Shown in pieces: positions 62,401-64,000 of a stretch of 64,000 nucleotides of DNA. The notes beneath the pieces were generated by a model, which searched no databases, had not been told where the DNA came from, and saw nothing but the letters and a program-made list of their open reading frames with translations. Location: assembly GCA_964035545.1 (NCBI GenBank), contig OZ037767.1, positions 31,915,628 through 31,979,627 of the forward strand, written 5' to 3'. Every line of letters starts with the position of its first letter. The first letter of the stretch is position 1. Source of the stretch: Bugula neritina (taxonomy: Eukaryota > Bryozoa > Gymnolaemata > Cheilostomatida > Bugulidae). Both the position numbers and the translations under genes were made by a program.

Positions 62401-63731
62401 TAAAAATAGATTTAACTTTAATTTTACTTCAATTACTAAAGAAACAGTTTTTATTGGTTTTCAGAAATCCATAGCCCCTCCCCCTGATGATGATGCAATA
62501 TCCAGTATCACTAAGTTCGACAGGTGAGATGTTACACTATTCCATCAGGTCAATTGGAAGGTTGAACCAACTTTATCAATAGTTGTACCTGCTTACTCTC
62601 CACTACACAGTTGTACAATAATAAAGTATTGTGTGACATGAGTATTATATATAATAAAGTATTGTGGTGTGACATGAGTATTATATATAATAAAGTATTG
62701 TGTGACATGAGTATTATATATAATAAAGTATTGTGTGACATGAGTATTATATATAATAAAGTATTGTGGTGTGACATGAGTATTATATATAATAAAGTAT
62801 TGTGTGACATGAGTATTATATATAATAAAGTATTGTAGTGTGACATGAGTATTATATATAATAAAGTATTGTAGTGTGACATGAGTATTATATATAATAA
62901 AGTATTGTAGTGTGACATGAGTATTTTATTATATATACATACTATATATAATAAAATATAAACATTTCCAGGACGTGCATCTTCTGCAACGAACAGAACG
63001 ACAACTTCACGGATGAGGGACTAGATCTGCACTACTGGAAGAGTTGCCCCATGTTGAAGAGATGCTCCAATTGCAAACAGGTCTGTCTTTCTCTCTTAAT
63101 ACTCTCCCTTCTCCCTCTCAACAATTTCCCCCCCTCTCTCAATACTCTCCACTGTCTATTCTCTCACATAGTAATATTCTCTCATATACAAGTTTCAACT
63201 ACCTTCATATTGAGTTCTATTTGCTGTCAGGTGGTAGAGATAGCTAGTCTGACTGAGCACTTGTTGACTGAGTGCGAGGCTAAAGGAAACTACAGCAAAT
63301 GTCCGAGGTGCACGGAGGCCATCCCCAAACCCGAGTTTGATGAACATGTTAAATCTAAGGCTTGTCCGCGTGAGTGTTTAATAGGTTATAATTTGTATTA
63401 TCTCTACTGATTGGCTACATTGTCTGTATTCTCTCTACTGATTGGCTACACTATCTACATTCTTTATACTGATTGGCTACATTTTCTGTATTCTCTCTTC
63501 CGATTGGCTGCAGCTGCTGACAGTAAGAAAGCTCGCTGCCCACTCTGTCATGAGAACATAGTCTCCGGAGACTCCTCCTGGACGGAGCACCTCATGGGCT
63601 CCTCCCCTGACGCCTGCAAACAGAACCCCAGACGTCTCACTGCTAAGTTCAAGGGCAAACCTAAAGCGGGCAGCAAGGCTGGCCCCGCTACGGGACTGAA
63701 GGGAAAAACAAGTAAACCTGGCAGGAAATGA
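50426..63731 (+). CDS. cep104: Centrosomal protein CEP104 (ciliary tip protein)
   Basis: Twenty-three exons: 50426-50538, 50804-50895, 51123-51204, 51348-51486, 53034-53087, 54992-55130, 55398-55453, 55548-55703, 55801-55934, 56180-56284, 56636-56728, 57314-57452, 57673-57896, 58222-58294, 58884-58949, 59084-59092, 59952-60073, 60598-60832, 62149-62265, 62465-62523, 62972-63080, 63231-63369 and 63514-63731, giving 890 residues (human about 925). CEP104 caps ciliary microtubule tips, binding tubulin by a TOG domain and partners by zinc fingers. In order: jelly-roll domain (1 to about 160; ARELKSVHVDAVG, HKNHVNK); the conserved PLDDLAFDMYQDTEVAQIIR; coiled coil (about 195-280); TOG helices (about 400-677; VDNMMKFCVNALRHHSGQVR, YLPPDDEKTRRN); helix (677-716); zinc fingers (about 735-850; CIFCNEQNDNFTDEGLDLHYW, CPLCHENIVSGD). 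I see no canonical S/T-x-I-P end-binding motif. Introns hold a Tc1 copy and many arrays. Confidence 0.93.
50565..50795. repeat. ~24-bp array in cep104 intron 1
   Basis: About ten copies of atactaatagaatggtaata, running up to the acceptor at 50802-50803. The last unit turns into GAATGGTTACAG. Confidence 0.88.
50920..51105. repeat. ~43-bp array in cep104 intron 2
   Basis: Four copies built on gtagatgttacgtatattgt plus atgagtatatattacacgtatta. Confidence 0.9.
51487..52962 (+). repeat. 23-bp array starting exactly at the cep104 exon 4 donor, about 64 copies
   Basis: The unit is gtaaggtatagtatactgag plus aga. The first copy is the real donor (GTAAGG at 51487), and almost every later copy keeps GTAAGG or GTGAGG. 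No exon sequence is included. Reading frames of over 500 codons on the minus strand are artefacts of the repeat. Confidence 0.97.
53108..54880 (-). mobile_element. Tc1/mariner-type DNA transposon, inactive, in cep104 intron 5
   Basis: Perfect 27-bp terminal inverted repeats (53108-53134 and 54854-54880; starting CAGTGCTGTGAAAAAG) are flanked by TA at 53106 and 54881, the usual target duplication. The 1773-bp length fits a full-size element. The decayed transposase runs on the minus strand. Confidence 0.92.
53640..54500 (-). pseudogene. Decayed Tc1-type transposase
   Basis: The first 100 codons (54500-54198) are open and encode the paired-like helix-turn-helix: FLHNEGFSIRKISEKVGKTK, then VHQIIKKFMETGS and the GRPR-type hook DRPGSGRPR. 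After that the frame breaks. A recognisable catalytic-domain fragment (EDDNAPCHWA, 53760-53731, then NWPAQSRDLNPI) survives in another frame with in-frame stops on both sides. It is not functional. Confidence 0.88.
55165..55370. repeat. ~30-bp repeat, actagtagtagtattactct
   Basis: About seven copies in the intron after cep104 exon 6. Confidence 0.85.
55965..56100. repeat. Short tactctgtatactctg repeat in a cep104 intron
   Basis: About ten 10-bp-type units following the donor of exon 9. Confidence 0.75.
56865..57172 (+). repeat. G-rich ~20-bp array in the cep104 exon 11-12 intron
   Basis: About fifteen copies of ggggagaggggtgtgtgtgg plus ag. Runs of four or more G recur every few bases on the transcribed-sense strand, so both the DNA and the intron RNA could form G-quadruplexes. 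Confidence 0.92.
58380..58850. repeat. ~22-bp array, gatatagtaatatatactag
   Basis: About 21 copies in the intron after cep104 exon 14. Confidence 0.93.
58950..59035 (+). repeat. 37-bp repeat starting at the cep104 exon 15 donor
   Basis: Donor-like GTAAGTAGT recurs at 58950 (the real donor), 58987 and 59024 with a 37-bp period. Confidence 0.9.
59084..59092 (+). other. 9-base microexon of cep104
   Basis: GGACCTAAG is bounded by TTTTCCAG and GTGAGT and joins exons 15 and 17, both phase 0, adding Gly-Pro-Lys. The splice sites are strong. It could be alternatively included. Confidence 0.6.
59285..59420. repeat. ~15-bp repeat, atagtatatgctt
   Basis: About nine copies in the intron before cep104 exon 17. 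Confidence 0.88.
59545..59765. repeat. ~15-bp repeat, tattcatacgtctg
   Basis: About fifteen copies of tattcatacg(t/c)ctg in the same cep104 intron. Confidence 0.9.
60050..60560 (+). repeat. 55-bp array copying the cep104 exon 17 / donor junction
   Basis: About nine copies with a 55-bp period. Each contains CTACCAGCTAGTGACGG (the last 17 bases of exon 17) followed by GTATGTC and intron sequence. The final copy is cut to CTACCAGCTAGT. Confidence 0.95.
60868..61055. repeat. ~22-bp array, tatgatgtaatacagtatag
   Basis: About eight copies shortly after cep104 exon 18. Confidence 0.9.
61440..62125. repeat. 24-bp array, about 28 copies, in a cep104 intron
   Basis: The unit is actgtcagtactagtcgtag plus agtt. 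A 24-bp length with no stop keeps both strands open for over 240 codons, an artefact. The array ends about 25 bases before the exon 19 acceptor. Confidence 0.96.
62625..62925. repeat. ~36-39-bp array in a cep104 intron
   Basis: Eight copies of gtgacatgagtattatatat plus aataaagtattgt, alternating with a 3-base insertion (ggt or agt). Each carries an AATAAA on the coding strand inside the gene. Confidence 0.9.
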
Positions 63732-64000
63732 AGCAACTCCATCTTTCACCAGTCTTCTTGTTCCATCTTTAAATAACAATCTGGTTCATTTGCTTTCATC
63801 TTGCGATATTCAGATATGTAGTCACATGACCAGACTAGAGCTTACGTGACCAGGCTAGTAGTCACATGACCAGACTAGTAGTCACATGACTAGGCCAGTA
63901 GTCACATGACAAGAATTTTGAGTCATTTAATCAATATATAGTGTGTCGGTGCACATTTGGAGTTGAGTTGCCATACTCAACAGCTCTCTAAGTTATAACT
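63732..64000. other. 3' flank of cep104 with a short 19-bp repeat
   Basis: Between 63820 and 63910 five copies of agtcacatgaccagactagt occur. No canonical AATAAA is seen before the window ends. Confidence 0.6.

Overview
The window is nuclear DNA of an invertebrate animal. Every gene I can resolve is split by GT-AG introns, the intergenic DNA is AT-rich, and the gene set is animal: tryptophan hydroxylase, CEP104, NUP43, an ENPP-type ectophosphodiesterase, LDLa-repeat and death-domain proteins. BEL/Pao, Tc1/mariner and probable hAT elements agree with this. I cannot name the phylum. A tryptophan hydroxylase with all three iron ligands suggests a bilaterian or a close relative.

Layout, left to right: the last two exons of an unknown gene (1-449, +); an LDLa membrane protein (1535 to about 3075, -); nup43 (4706-7127, +, 8 exons, 280 aa); a YccV/HspQ-domain protein (8713-9806, +, 4 exons, 237 aa); tryptophan hydroxylase (10689-18425, -, 12 exons, 496 aa); a small glycosylated single-pass membrane protein (21016-23357, -, 4 exons, 150 aa); a 21-bp satellite (about 23.8-32.5 kb) split by a BEL/Pao LTR element with indistinguishable LTRs (26714-30819); a coiled-coil death-domain protein (34616-41153, +, 10 coding exons, 611 aa); an ENPP4/5-like ectoenzyme (43696-46865, +, 5 exons, 533 aa); and cep104 (50426-63731, +, 23 exons, 890 aa), which carries a dead Tc1/mariner copy in one intron. 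I assembled all exon joins by hand. Phases close in frame for every complete gene listed, which is the main internal check.

The genes look like unrelated housekeeping, ciliary and signalling loci, not a pathway cluster. The striking feature is minisatellite density: more than 40 tandem arrays, mostly intronic. In many of them the repeat unit contains the splice site itself. The last 5-27 exon bases plus the 5' splice donor (or, in one case, the polypyrimidine tract plus acceptor) have been copied in tandem, so one exon is followed by 3 to more than 60 equivalent donor sequences. This recurs in at least five genes on both strands and is the most unusual signal in the window.

Limits: no transcript evidence, no database search and no RNA folding were available. 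First exons and untranslated regions are mostly unresolved.
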